Source: QHVT01 sp036399015 (GTDB lineage Bacteria > Acidobacteriota > Thermoanaerobaculia > Gp7-AA8). From it: a DNA stretch of 64,000 nucleotides. The position numbers were made by a program, and so were the translations under genes. Under the pieces are notes generated by a model. The model searched no databases. It saw only the letters and a program-made list of their open reading frames with translations, and was not told the DNA's origin. This document shows positions 32,385-42,038 of the stretch, in pieces; the stretch's first letter is position 1, and each line of letters starts with the position of its first letter. The stretch covers positions 119,101 through 183,100 of the forward strand of contig DASWNW010000062.1 in assembly GCA_036399015.1 (NCBI GenBank), written 5' to 3'.

Positions 32385-35300
32385 ATGACGGATCGCGGGA
32401 CGCTCGGAAGCGGCCGTTTTACCATTCAGCGGCGCATCGGGGCCGGAGGGATGGGAGTGGTGTACGAAGCGTACGACCGCGACCGCCGCCAGCCGGTCGC
32501 GCTCAAGAAGCTCCTCGGCACCGACGCCACCGCCGTCATCCGCATCAAGCAGGAGTTCCGCGCGCTCGCCGACGTCGTGCATCCGAATCTGGTCCGCCTC
32601 TACGAGTTGATCGGCGAGCAGGACGAGTGGTTCTTCACGATGGAGCTGATCGACGGCTCCGACTTTCTCAATTACGTCCGGGGGCGCCGCGCCTCGATCC
32701 TCGACGCCGTGTCGCTCGACGGGCAGACCACCGAGAAGTCGACGTTCGTCGGCGAGCACGACCAGCCGTTCGAGCAGGAGCCGGCGCCGATGGCGGAGGC
32801 GCGCCCGGAGCAGGCGGTCACCGAGTACGACACGCTGCGCCGCACGCTGCGGCAGCTCGGCGAAGGGGTGGCCGCGCTGCACGACACCGGCAAGCTGCAC
32901 CGCGACCTCAAGCCGTCGAACGTGCTGATCACGCCGGCGGAGCGGGTGGTGGTGCTCGACTTCGGGCTCGCCACCGACGTCGCCGGCTACGACAGGAAGC
33001 TCACCTTCGGCGGCACGCCGGCCTACATGGCGCCGGAGCAGATCGCCGAGCAGCCCGCCACCGAGGCGAGCGACTGCTATGCGATCGGCGTGATGCTGTA
33101 CGAGGCGCTCACCGGGACGCTGCCCTTCAGCGGCAACTTCTATTCGATGCTGACGCAGAAGCGGACCACCGATCCCCGTCCGCCACTCGAGCTGGTGCGC
33201 ACGATCCCGGAGGACCTCAGCAGCCTCTGCGTCGACCTGCTGCACCGCGACCCCGCCCACCGCCCCTCCGCCCGCCAGCTCGCCGAGCGGATGCGCAAGG
33301 AGCGCGCGGCCGCGAGCGCGGTGACGATCCTGCGCCCGCGCGAGACGCCGTTCATCGGCCGCATCGCGCAGCTCGAGGCGCTCGACCAGGCCTACCGCGC
33401 CGCGGAGCAGGAGCCGGTCACGGTGATGCTGCGCGGGCAGTCGGGGATGGGGAAGTCGTCGCTGGTGCGCTACTTCCTGCACGAGGTGCAGCGGCGCGAT
33501 CCCGGTGCGGTCGTCTTCACGGGCCGCTGCTACGAGCAGGAGTCGGTTCCCTACAAGGCGGTCGACAGCCTGATCGACGACCTGGCGCGCTACCTCCGCC
33601 GCGTCTCGCCGCTCGAGGCGAAGGCGCTGCTGCCGACCGACGTCGCCGCGCTGGCGCGCCTCTTCCCGGTGCTGCAGGAGCTGGAGGCGGTGAGCAAGGT
33701 GCGCCGCCGTCCCGTCGACATCGTCGACTCGCAGGAGCTGCGCCGCCGCGCGTTCGCCGCGCTGCGCGAGCTGCTCACCCGTATCAGCGACGAGCGGCGG
33801 GTGGTGCTCTTCCTCGACGACGTGCAGTGGGGCGATCGCGACAGCGCGGCGCTGCTCGCCGACGTGCTCCGTCCTCCCGACGCGCCGCCGCTGCTGGTCA
33901 TCGCTGCGCATCGCACCGAGGAGGCGGAGGTGAGTCCGCTGCTGACGGAGCTGGGGAAGATCCTGGAGGCGAACGAGCAGGCGCTCGGCGACCTGCGCCA
34001 CGTCTCGCTCGAAGAGCTCACCGCCGGCGAGGCGCACGACCTCGCGCGGGCGCTGCTGCACGCGACCGGAAAGAGCGGGCGGGTGGAGGCGATCGCGCGC
34101 GAGGCCGGCGGCAGCCCCTTCTTCCTGGTGGAGCTGTCGCGCTACTCCGAGGCCGGCGGCATGGAGGCGGAGGAGTACGGCGGCGGCGCGGAGATGGCGC
34201 TCGACAACGTCATCCGCTCCCGCATCGACCAGTTGCCGGAAGGCGGCCGCGAGCTGCTGGAGGTGGTGGCGGTGGCGGGGCGGCCGATCGTCGCCACCGC
34301 GGCCAACGTCGCGGCGGGGCTCTACCGCGAGGACGTGGCCATGCTGGCGCGGCTGCGTGCCGATCACCTGCTGCGGACGCGCGTCCGCGCCGGGCGCGAC
34401 GAGGTGGACACGTATCACGACCGCATCCGCGAGGCGATCCTCGGCGGGATGGTGCCGCAGCGGCGGCGCGACCATCACTTCACCATCGCCGCCACGCTCG
34501 AGTCGGAAGGACTGCGCGACGCCGAGGTGCTGGCGGTGCATTACCGCGGCGCGGGGGACGACGAGCGGGCGGCGGCATACGCGGTGGAGGCGGGCGACCG
34601 CGCCACGGCGGCGCTGGCGTTCGACAACGCCGCCGACTTTTACGAGATGGCGCTGGCGCTGCACGCCGAGGCGACGCACGCGCTCCTCACGAAGCTCGCC
34701 GACGCGCTGGCGTACGCCGGCCGCGGGCCCGACGCCGCGCGTTACTACCTGCGGGCGGCGGAGCTGACGCAGGGGGCGGCGGCGCTGGAGCTGCGGCGGA
34801 AGGCGATGGAGTGCCTCCTGCGCGCCGGCCACGTCGACGGCGGCCTGCGTCTCATCCGCGACGTGCTCCACGCCGTGGGCCTCGGCCTGCCGGCGACGCC
34901 GAAGCATGCCGTCGCCGGAATCATCCTCGGCAAACTGCGCCTCCTCGCGCGCGGCCTCAAGGCGACCGAGCGGGCGGTGGCCGCGGTGCCGCAGCAGGCG
35001 CTCACCCGCATCGACGTCTGCTGGGGCGTCGTCACCGGCCTGGCGCGCATCGACAACATCCGCTCCGCCTACTTCCAGCCGATCCATCTGCGCCTGGCGC
35101 TCGACGCGGGGGAGCCGTACCGCATCGCCCGCGCGCTCGCGGCGGAGGCCTGCTTCTCCGCCACCGCCGGCGAGAAGGCGAAGACGCGCACGGAGCGGCT
35201 GGTGTCGCGCGTGGAGCGGAGCGCCCGCTCGATCGCGCAGCCGCATGCGATCGGCATGGCCACGCTCGCGCGCGCCATGGAGAGCTACTACCTCGGCCAG

Positions 35301-36140
35301 TTCCGCGATGCGGTGCACAACGCCGACGAGGCGGAGAAGATCTTCCGCGAGCGCTGCGCCGGCGTGTCGTGGGAGATCAGCACGAGCGTCAACTACTCCC
35401 TCTGCTCGCTCATGTACCTCGGCGATCTCGCGCAGCTCGCGCAGCGCATCCCGCAGCGCCTCCGCGAGGCCGAGGTGCACGGCGATCTGTACGCCGGGAT
35501 CGACCCCGTCTGCCGTCCCGGCTTGATGTGGCTCGCCGCCGACGATCCCGACGCCGCGCATCGCGCCGTGCGGCAGGTCATGGACCGCTGGTCGCTGCAG
35601 GGCTTCCACTTCCAGCACTACCTGGAGATGTTCGCGGAGAACCAGATCGACCTCTATCGCGGCAACTGGGCCTCCGCCTGGCGCCGCGCCGACGAGCGCT
35701 GGCCGAAGATGAAGTCGGCGCTCCTGCTGCGCATCCCGTTCGTGAAGCTCGAGGGGTTGCACCTCATGGGGCGCAGCGCGCTCGCCGCCGCGATCGGCGG
35801 GGGAGACGAGGCGCTGGTCGAGCAGGCCGAGCGAAACGCGATCGAGATCGAGAAGGCGAAGGTGGGGTGGGCGCTGCCGTTCGCGATGGCGCTTCGCGCC
35901 GCCGTCCATTCGATCCGCGGCAACAGGGAAGAGGCGCTGGACATCCTCGGGCAGGCGGCGCGCGGCTTCGAGAAGCACGAGATGCTCCTCTACTCGAAGG
36001 CGGCGGAGCATCGGCGCGGCACGCTCACCGGCAGCGCCGGCGGACGGGCCATCGCCGCGCACGCCGACGCCTGGCTGCGCGCCCGCGGCGTCAAGAATGT
36101 GCCGCGGTTCGTCGATGTTCTGATGCCCGGATTCCCATGA
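32385..36140 (+). CDS. Ser/Thr protein kinase fused to AAA ATPase and TPR
   Basis: 1251 residues. A eukaryotic-type kinase domain (about 10-290) has GAGGMG (19-24), the catalytic HRDLKPSN near 172 and DFGLATD near 192, with an acidic insert of about 50 residues before the HRD loop. It is followed by an orc/Cdc6-like ATPase: Walker A GQSGMGKSS near 351 and Walker B LFLDDVQWGD near 476. A long helical TPR-like half (about 680-1240) completes it. This layout matches large signalling regulators of the adenylate-cyclase/LuxR-like kinase group, common in Acidobacteriota and myxobacteria. Start ATG 32385; a TTG at 32367 is less likely. No membrane helix is evident. Confidence 0.88.
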   Translation: MTDRGTLGSGRFTIQRRIGAGGMGVVYEAYDRDRRQPVALKKLLGTDATAVIRIKQEFRALADVVHPNLVRLYELIGEQDEWFFTMELIDGSDFLNYVRGRRASILDAVSLDGQTTEKSTFVGEHDQPFEQEPAPMAEARPEQAVTEYDTLRRTLRQLGEGVAALHDTGKLHRDLKPSNVLITPAERVVVLDFGLATDVAGYDRKLTFGGTPAYMAPEQIAEQPATEASDCYAIGVMLYEALTGTLPFSGNFYSMLTQKRTTDPRPPLELVRTIPEDLSSLCVDLLHRDPAHRPSARQLAERMRKERAAASAVTILRPRETPFIGRIAQLEALDQAYRAAEQEPVTVMLRGQSGMGKSSLVRYFLHEVQRRDPGAVVFTGRCYEQESVPYKAVDSLIDDLARYLRRVSPLEAKALLPTDVAALARLFPVLQELEAVSKVRRRPVDIVDSQELRRRAFAALRELLTRISDERRVVLFLDDVQWGDRDSAALLADVLRPPDAPPLLVIAAHRTEEAEVSPLLTELGKILEANEQALGDLRHVSLEELTAGEAHDLARALLHATGKSGRVEAIAREAGGSPFFLVELSRYSEAGGMEAEEYGGGAEMALDNVIRSRIDQLPEGGRELLEVVAVAGRPIVATAANVAAGLYREDVAMLARLRADHLLRTRVRAGRDEVDTYHDRIREAILGGMVPQRRRDHHFTIAATLESEGLRDAEVLAVHYRGAGDDERAAAYAVEAGDRATAALAFDNAADFYEMALALHAEATHALLTKLADALAYAGRGPDAARYYLRAAELTQGAAALELRRKAMECLLRAGHVDGGLRLIRDVLHAVGLGLPATPKHAVAGIILGKLRLLARGLKATERAVAAVPQQALTRIDVCWGVVTGLARIDNIRSAYFQPIHLRLALDAGEPYRIARALAAEACFSATAGEKAKTRTERLVSRVERSARSIAQPHAIGMATLARAMESYYLGQFRDAVHNADEAEKIFRERCAGVSWEISTSVNYSLCSLMYLGDLAQLAQRIPQRLREAEVHGDLYAGIDPVCRPGLMWLAADDPDAAHRAVRQVMDRWSLQGFHFQHYLEMFAENQIDLYRGNWASAWRRADERWPKMKSALLLRIPFVKLEGLHLMGRSALAAAIGGGDEALVEQAERNAIEIEKAKVGWALPFAMALRAAVHSIRGNREEALDILGQAARGFEKHEMLLYSKAAEHRRGTLTGSAGGRAIAAHADAWLRARGVKNVPRFVDVLMPGFP

Positions 36141-36769
36141 GACCAGCCACCGCCATCCTTCTTCTGCTGTTCGTTGCCTTCGCCGCCGTTGCTGCCGAGG
36201 ACCAGGCCATCTGCGCCGTCTGCGGCCCGCGCGAGGGAGCCGGCTTCGAGCCGGTGAAGGCGCACGCCACGCACAAGGGCAAGAGCTACGCGTTCTGCAG
36301 CCTCAAGTGCAAGGTCGAGTTCCTCAAGAACCCCGACGAGTTCCTCGTCACCGACGAGGGGAAGCCGGCGCCGGCGTTCACGCTGCAGACGTTCGACGGC
36401 AAGAACGTGTCGCTGGACGACTTCAAGGGGCAGGTCGTACTGCTCGACTTCTGGGGGACGTTCTGCATCCCCTGCGTCAACGCGCTGCCGGAGCTGCAGG
36501 CGCTGCATGCGAAGCACGCGGCGCGCGGCTTCGCGGTCCTCGGCGTGACCGTCGACGACCGCGCGGCGATGGTGAAGAAGGCGACCTCGCGCGCGAAGGT
36601 GACGTACCCGATCGTGCAGGCGACGCCGAAGGTCTGGAGCGCCTACAAGGTCAACGCGCTGCCGTCGCTGGTGCTGGTCGGGCGCGACGGGAAGATCGTG
36701 AAGCGCTTCGGCGGCGAGGCCGATCGCAAGGCGATGCTCGCCACGATCGAGCAGGCGATCGCGCGGTGA
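36137..36769 (+). CDS. Exported YHS-like/thioredoxin-fold protein
   Basis: 210 residues with a signal peptide (LLLLFVAFAAVAA). It has an N-terminal metal-site-like CAVCG...YAFCSLKCK region (YHS/TRASH-like), then a TlpA/ResA-type thioredoxin domain with WGTFCIPC as active site and a later cis-Pro loop NALPSLVLVG. It probably reduces disulfides or delivers metal-linked thiols in the periplasm. The ATG overlaps the kinase stop (ATGA). Confidence 0.85.
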   Translation: MRPATAILLLLFVAFAAVAAEDQAICAVCGPREGAGFEPVKAHATHKGKSYAFCSLKCKVEFLKNPDEFLVTDEGKPAPAFTLQTFDGKNVSLDDFKGQVVLLDFWGTFCIPCVNALPELQALHAKHAARGFAVLGVTVDDRAAMVKKATSRAKVTYPIVQATPKVWSAYKVNALPSLVLVGRDGKIVKRFGGEADRKAMLATIEQAIAR

Positions 36770-36993
36770 TCCTGCTGGCGCTGCTGGCGGTGCTGCATTC
36801 CCCCGAGGAGTGTCTCGGGAAGGGCTTCACGGTCGAGCATCAGGGGAAGACGTACGAGCTCCGCTACGCCGACTGCCGCGACGAGTTCCTGACCGACCCG
36901 GAACGCTACGCGCAGCTCTACGACGCGCTGCTGGAGATGCAGGCCGCGGGGCAGAAGGTCGAGCCGCCGCGCGCGTCGCTCGTCCCGAGCTGA
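36766..36993 (+). CDS. Small YHS-like protein
   Basis: 75 residues from GTG 36766, overlapping the thioredoxin stop (GTGA). It has a short hydrophobic N-terminus, then CLGKGFTVEHQGKTYELRYADCRDEFLTDPERYAQL, which resembles the YHS pattern of the previous protein with Cys spacing altered. It probably lies in the periplasm and acts with the thioredoxin. Confidence 0.65.
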   Translation: MILLALLAVLHSPEECLGKGFTVEHQGKTYELRYADCRDEFLTDPERYAQLYDALLEMQAAGQKVEPPRASLVPS

Positions 36994-37080
36994 CCCGGCT
37001 GACCCGGCGAGGGCATCGCGGTTCGGGGAACCGCGTCGGAAACGCACAAATGGGAGCTGTCGCACCGCTTCGTCGAAGGG

Positions 37081-37530
37081 GTGATCGACCGCGCCACGCA
37101 CCGCACCGTGCTGATGCACCGCTTCACGCGCGGCCTCAAGGCCGGTGTCGAGTGGAACGCCGCCGCGGACGAGGTGGGGTTGGTCGCGAACTGGCGCGCG
37201 CTCGCGGAGACGGAGCGGCGGCCGGCCTTGATCTTCGGCACGAGCTCCGACCGCATCGGCACCCCGTCCGGACAGTCGTATTACGCGACGGTGAGCAAGA
37301 GCTTCGCGCGCGTCGCGCCCTACGCCGGCGTGAGCTGGAGCGGCTACGAGGAGCGGCTGCTCTACCCCTTCGGGCTGAACGTTGCGCTGGGGAAGGGCTG
37401 GTCGGCGATGGTGATCAACGACGGCGTACACACGCACCTTTCGGCCACGTACGGACGCCGGAACCTGTCGCTGACGCTACTGGCGGTGGAGCGGAAGAAC
37501 CTCGGCGTGACGGTGGGGATGACGTTTTAG
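37081..37530 (+). CDS. Hypothetical protein, start uncertain
   Basis: At least 149 residues from GTG 37081. The frame is open from 37003, and the upstream translation (ETHKWELSHRFVEGVID) looks like real protein but has no ATG, GTG or TTG. The same frame is also that of the preceding small gene, separated by TGA codons at 36991 and 37000, so this may once have been one longer protein. The sequence has beta-strand-rich repeats ending NLGVTVGMTF, as outer-membrane barrel ends do. The family is not recognised. Confidence 0.5.
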   Translation: MIDRATHRTVLMHRFTRGLKAGVEWNAAADEVGLVANWRALAETERRPALIFGTSSDRIGTPSGQSYYATVSKSFARVAPYAGVSWSGYEERLLYPFGLNVALGKGWSAMVINDGVHTHLSATYGRRNLSLTLLAVERKNLGVTVGMTF

Positions 37531-37540
37531 GGGGACGCGG

Positions 37541-37660
37541 AGTTCCTCGGTTCCTCGGAGTTCCTCGGCGTTCCTCGGGGCAGTCATCGCTCCGAACCTG
37601 GAACCCGCAAAACCCCGAGGAACCCCGAGGAACCCGAGGAACCCGAGGAACCCCGCGGGG
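37541..37660. repeat. GGAGTTCCTCGG hairpin element
   Basis: Left-arm words TTCCTCGG (about 37541-37580) and right-arm words CCGAGGAACC (about 37612-37655) surround a 30-base loop. It lies between the two convergent genes ending at 37530 and 37675 and could also serve as a transcription stop. Confidence 0.9.
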
Positions 37661-37674
37661 GCGCAACGCTCGAC

Positions 37675-39030
37675 TCAGGCGAGGTCTTTGAGCGCCTTCT
37701 CCATCCGGCGGACGCCCTCGGCTGCCTCGTCCATCGACAGGTTGAGCGGCGGACGGAAACGCGCCGACCGGTGGCCGGACGACAGCACCATCACGTCGTA
37801 GCCCATGAACGCCTTGAGCGCCGCGTCGCGGACGTCGCCGCTCGGCAGGTCGAACGCCGCCATCAGGCCCTTGCCGCGCACGTTCGAGACGAGGTGCGGG
37901 AACTCGTTCTGGAAGCGCTCCAGCTCCCCGAGGAACCAGGCGCCGACGCGGGCGGTGTTCTCGACCAGGTTCTCCTCGTCGATGATCTCGAAGTAGCGCT
38001 GCGCGCGGACCATGTCCACCAGGTTCCCCCCCCACGTCGAGTTGATGCGGGAGGAGACGGTGAAGACGTTCTCGGTCAGCTCCATGATCCGGTCGTTCGA
38101 GACGAAGCCGCAGACCTGCGTCTTCTTGCCGAAGCAGAACATGTCCGGCTCGACGCCGAAGTGCTGGAACGACCACATCTTCCCGGTGATGCCGACGCCG
38201 GCCTGCACCTCGTCGAAGATGAGCAGCATCTCGTTCTCGTCGCAGAGCTGGCGGACGGCGCGGATGAACTCGGGGCGGAAGTGGTTGTCGCCCCCCTCAC
38301 CCTGGATCGGCTCCATGATGAACGCGGCGATGTCGTCCTTGCGCTCGGCGAGGAACTGCTTCGCCTGCGCGAGCGCCGTCTGCTCGCGCTGCTCGGCGTC
38401 GGCGAGGTTCTCCGGCGTGAGCGGGAAGGAGAGTTTCGGGTTGTCGATGCGCGGCCAGTCGAACTTCGGAAAGTACTGCGTCTTGCGGGGGTCGGCGGTG
38501 TTCGTCAGCGACAGCGTGTAGCCGCTGCGGCCGTGGAAGCACTCGCGCAGATGCATGATCTGCGTTCCCTTCTCTTCCTTGTAGCCCTTCGCGAAGTTCT
38601 TGCGGATCTTCCAGTCGAAGGCCGCCTTGACGGCGTTCTCGATGCCCATCGCGCCGCCTTCGATGAAGAACATGTGCTTGTGCAGCGACGGCGGCACGGC
38701 CAGGCGGGCGAACGTCTCGACGAACTCGGCCATGTAGGTCGTGTAGATGTCGGAGTTCGCCGGCTTGTTCATGCCGACGTCCGCGAGGCGCTCGCGGAAC
38801 TCGGGCGTGTCCATCTTCGGGTGGTTGTACCCGATGGGGATGGAGGCGAAGTTGGTGAAGAAGTCGAGGACGTTGCGCCCGCGGCGGGCGTCGAACACCC
38901 ACGAGCCTTTCGACTTCTTGAGATCCATGACGATGTCGTACCCGTCGGCGAGCATGTGCCGCGAGAGGACGTTGTGCACCTCGGCCGGCTGAACGTGGAT
39001 CCGGCGATCGGTGATGGCAGTGAGGGACAT
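37675..39030 (-). CDS. lat: L-lysine 6-transaminase
   Basis: 451 residues, class III PLP aminotransferase. The sequence throughout matches the L-lysine 6-transaminase type (FTNFASIPIGYNHPKM, FFIEGGAMGIENAVKAAFDWK, IFDEVQAGVGITGKMW). The PLP Lys lies in CFGKKTQVCGF. It converts lysine and 2-oxoglutarate to the cyclic aldehyde product and glutamate. Start ATG 39030 (MSLTAITD). The neighbouring thiolase is divergent, so the two may share a regulatory region (39031-39141). Alone, it suggests lysine breakdown or a stress-related use. Confidence 0.9.
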   Translation of the reverse strand: MSLTAITDRRIHVQPAEVHNVLSRHMLADGYDIVMDLKKSKGSWVFDARRGRNVLDFFTNFASIPIGYNHPKMDTPEFRERLADVGMNKPANSDIYTTYMAEFVETFARLAVPPSLHKHMFFIEGGAMGIENAVKAAFDWKIRKNFAKGYKEEKGTQIMHLRECFHGRSGYTLSLTNTADPRKTQYFPKFDWPRIDNPKLSFPLTPENLADAEQREQTALAQAKQFLAERKDDIAAFIMEPIQGEGGDNHFRPEFIRAVRQLCDENEMLLIFDEVQAGVGITGKMWSFQHFGVEPDMFCFGKKTQVCGFVSNDRIMELTENVFTVSSRINSTWGGNLVDMVRAQRYFEIIDEENLVENTARVGAWFLGELERFQNEFPHLVSNVRGKGLMAAFDLPSGDVRDAALKAFMGYDVMVLSSGHRSARFRPPLNLSMDEAAEGVRRMEKALKDLA

Positions 39031-39141
39031 GCGGAAAACTCCTGTCGAGCTGAGGTTGACAGCCGTCCGAGCGACGTTGTCTGATTGCGGTCCGCTGCAT
39101 CTTATCTCAACCACTCACATGGCCTCAAAGGAGTCCTCTCC

Positions 39142-40320
39142 ATGAAAGAAATCGTGATCGTCGGCGGCGCACGCACGCCGATCGGCTCGTTTATGGGCAC
39201 TCTCTCCTCGCTGCCCGCCCCCCGCCTCGGCGCCATCGCGATCAAGTGCGCGCTGGAGAACTCCGGCGTCCAGGCCGAGCAGATCCAGCAGGTGCTGATG
39301 GGGAACGTCCTCCAGGCCGGCATCGGCCAGGCTCCCGCCCGCCAGGCCGGGATCTTCGCCGGCATCCCCGTCGGCGCCGGCGCGGTGACGATCAACAAGG
39401 TCTGCGGCTCCGGCATGAAGGCCGTGATGTACGCCGCGAACGACATCCGCTGCGGCGAGTACGACCTCGCCGTCGCCGGCGGCATGGAGTCGATGTCCAA
39501 CGCGCCGTACGCGCTGCCGCAGGCCCGCGGCGGCTACCGCATGGGCAACGGCAAGATGATCGACCTCATGGTGCACGACGGCCTGTGGGACCCGTACGGC
39601 GATAAGCACATGGGCAACTGCGCCGAGGCGTGCGTGCAGAAGTACACGTTCAGCCGCGAGGAGCAGGACGACTACTCGCACGAGTCCTATCGCCGCGCGC
39701 AGGACGCCATCAAGACCGGCAAGTTCCGCAAGGAGATCGCCGTCGTCGAGATCGAGGGCAAGAAGGGCAAGTCGGTCGTCGTCGACGACGAGGAGCCGTT
39801 CACCGCGCCGCTCGACAAGATGCGCACGCTGAAGCCGGCCTTCCAGAAGGAGGGCGGCACCGTCACGGCCGCGAACGCGTCGAAGATCAACGACGGCGCC
39901 GCGGCGATGGTCGTCACCTCGGCCGAATACGCCGAGAAGAACGGCCTCAAGCCGATCGCCCGCATCGTCGCGCAGATCACGGCGGCGCAGGAGCCGGAGT
40001 GGTTCACCACCGCGCCGGCCAAGGCGATCGACCTCGTGCTCAACCGCGCCAAGATGAAAGCCGACGACATCGATCTCTTCGAGATCAACGAGGCCTTCGC
40101 GGCGGTGGCGCTCGCGGCGATGAAGGACGTCAACATCCCGCACGAGAAGCTGAACGTGAACGGCGGCGCGGTGTCCCTCGGCCATCCGATCGGCGCCAGC
40201 GGCGCGCGCATCCTCATCACGCTCATCCACGCTCTGCAGGACCGCGGCCTCAAGCGCGGCCTGGCCGCCATCTGCATCGGCGGCGGCGAGGCGGGGGCGA
40301 TGATCGTCGAGACGCTTTAA
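39142..40320 (+). CDS. Acetyl-CoA C-acetyltransferase (thiolase)
   Basis: A 392-residue thiolase. Catalytic Cys is in KVCGSGMKAVMYA, with His in NGGAVSLGHPIGASG and the second Cys in CIGGGEAGAM. AAAGGAG before ATG 39142 fixes the start. It condenses or cleaves acetoacetyl-CoA and is likely used in fatty-acid or lysine breakdown. It overlaps the convergent dehalogenase gene by four bases. Confidence 0.92.
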   Translation: MKEIVIVGGARTPIGSFMGTLSSLPAPRLGAIAIKCALENSGVQAEQIQQVLMGNVLQAGIGQAPARQAGIFAGIPVGAGAVTINKVCGSGMKAVMYAANDIRCGEYDLAVAGGMESMSNAPYALPQARGGYRMGNGKMIDLMVHDGLWDPYGDKHMGNCAEACVQKYTFSREEQDDYSHESYRRAQDAIKTGKFRKEIAVVEIEGKKGKSVVVDDEEPFTAPLDKMRTLKPAFQKEGGTVTAANASKINDGAAAMVVTSAEYAEKNGLKPIARIVAQITAAQEPEWFTTAPAKAIDLVLNRAKMKADDIDLFEINEAFAAVALAAMKDVNIPHEKLNVNGGAVSLGHPIGASGARILITLIHALQDRGLKRGLAAICIGGGEAGAMIVETL

Positions 40321-40958
40321 GCGAGTAGCTCGGCCAGTCCCGCCATATCGCGCACCTCGTGAGTGGGTGTTCCGCCCGGCAGCGGCCGTTCGCCGTGGCG
40401 GTTCACCCACGCGGTGTCGACGCCGAATGCGTTCACCGGCACGACGTCGTGGAAGTTGCTCTGCGCGGCGTGCAGCCAGCGCGCGTTGCCGATCATTTCC
40501 TTCGCTCTGTCAAAGTGCGCGCGGCCCGGCTTGTACGAGCGCACCTGCTGGGCCGTCACGATCAGGTCGAAGTCGACGGTGAAGTGACGGCGGGTCTTCT
40601 CCAGCAGGTCGTCGTCGACGTTGGAGAGGATGCCGAGGCGGTAGCCGGCGTGCTTCAGCCGCTCGAGCGCGGGGTTCGTGTCGGCGAACGGTTTCCAGTC
40701 TGGGAGTGAATCGGGCAGGAACGTACCGTCCGTGCTCCAGCCGAGTTTCCGGCCGACCTCGCGCGCGGTTTTCGCCAGCACGTTCCGGTAAAAGTCGTAC
40801 GCCGACTCGACCTGCGGCTCCACCTCCGCGTACGCGGTCAGGATCGCGTCGCGGTCGAGGCCCGGCTCCTGTCGACGAAAGGCGCCGGCGATGCCGGACT
40901 CCCAGTCGATGAGCGTCCCGTAGCAGTCGAAGGTGACGACGTCGTAGCGGCGGTCCAT
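40317..40958 (-). CDS. HAD-family haloacid dehalogenase type II-like
   Basis: 213 residues. The nucleophile Asp is in TFDCYGTLIDW, then ILSNVDDDLL, SYKPGRAHF, and the C-terminal HAAQSNFHDV, which together fit the L-2-haloacid dehalogenase branch of the HAD family. Typical reaction: hydrolysis of 2-haloalkanoic acids, though many members act as phosphatases. No transporter or regulator for haloacids is adjacent. Confidence 0.82.
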   Translation of the reverse strand: MDRRYDVVTFDCYGTLIDWESGIAGAFRRQEPGLDRDAILTAYAEVEPQVESAYDFYRNVLAKTAREVGRKLGWSTDGTFLPDSLPDWKPFADTNPALERLKHAGYRLGILSNVDDDLLEKTRRHFTVDFDLIVTAQQVRSYKPGRAHFDRAKEMIGNARWLHAAQSNFHDVVPVNAFGVDTAWVNRHGERPLPGGTPTHEVRDMAGLAELLA

Positions 40959-41032
40959 CCGTGAGCGATATCACAAAATCACGAAAAAGCTGGTGTTACA
41001 CGTCTCCGGGAGTAAGCTAGTCCAACCGGTCC

Positions 41033-42031
41033 ATGCACGACGCAGCACGTAATTTGAGGACGGCGGAGCGTTTTCTGCTCGCGCCGCCGCTCGCCGCCAG
41101 ATTCGGCGACGCCGCGGTCGCGGTGTGCGACATCTCCGCGAAAGGGGCGCGCTTCCGCCATGACACGCCGTTCGAGCATGGCGCGAAGTCGATCCTGAAG
41201 ATCGCCGTCGAGGGGCGCCCGTCGCCGGTGACGCTCGAGGCGGTGATCGTCTGGTCGCAGCCCGACGCGTCGACGCCCGGCAGGTACTACTCCGGTTGCC
41301 GCACCTACGGCCCGGCGGAAGTGATCCAGTCGCTGCTCACACAGCTCCAGACGTCGCAGCGCACCAGCCGGATCGAGGAGCTCCGCTCGACCGACCGCTT
41401 CTACATCTCGCCCGCGCTCGACGGCGCGTTCGACGCACGCCCCGCGCGCATCGAAGACCTCTCCACCCGCGGCGCGCGCATCGAGTCGCCGCACGAGCTG
41501 ACCCGCGGCGCGACCGCGCTGCTCCGCTTCGCGGTGCCGAAGACGGAGATTGAAGTGGCGGTTACCGGCCAGGTGGCCTGGGCGGCGGTGAAATCGATCA
41601 CCGGCAGCGTCACCCGCAGCTACCGCGCGGGCCTCTTCATCAACGAGAAGCCGGAGCTGCTCCGCCTTGCCATCGGCGTCCTGTGCGAGCAGAACCGCGC
41701 CTCGCTCGACACGCAGTCGCTGCGCCTCAAGCTGAAAGTGCTCCGCGCCCGCGCGCGCCAGATGGCACCGTCGTACGGGGAGGTCGAAGCCTCCGGCATC
41801 CCCGCCGAGCAATACCTCCTCATCCAGGGAGTCCGCGAAGAGCTCCGCCTCAACCCGGAAGAGGCGATGCACTGGTACCGCCGCGCGCGCCTCGTCATCA
41901 ACGACCCCAACACCCGCGTCGTCGCCCCCCCGATCGCCAACCACCCCGACGCCCTCGCGGTCTGGGAGTACCTCGACCGGTCGGTAGACCCCAGCATCGT
42001 CGGCCGCGCCTTCGAGCTGCCGCCGCGTTAG
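41033..42031 (+). CDS. PilZ-domain-like protein, two copies
   Basis: 332 residues with two related segments, about 10-100 and 120-215, each containing RF...D.S..GARF(R) and strand patterns typical of PilZ-like domains. The RxxxR and (D/N)xSxxG c-di-GMP motifs are incomplete in both copies, so binding is doubtful. The C-terminal 100 residues are helical (ELRLNPEEAMHWYRRAR). No membrane segment. Stands alone after a 74-base promoter region. Confidence 0.7.
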   Translation: MHDAARNLRTAERFLLAPPLAARFGDAAVAVCDISAKGARFRHDTPFEHGAKSILKIAVEGRPSPVTLEAVIVWSQPDASTPGRYYSGCRTYGPAEVIQSLLTQLQTSQRTSRIEELRSTDRFYISPALDGAFDARPARIEDLSTRGARIESPHELTRGATALLRFAVPKTEIEVAVTGQVAWAAVKSITGSVTRSYRAGLFINEKPELLRLAIGVLCEQNRASLDTQSLRLKLKVLRARARQMAPSYGEVEASGIPAEQYLLIQGVREELRLNPEEAMHWYRRARLVINDPNTRVVAPPIANHPDALAVWEYLDRSVDPSIVGRAFELPPR

Positions 42032-42038
42032 GCGGCGA

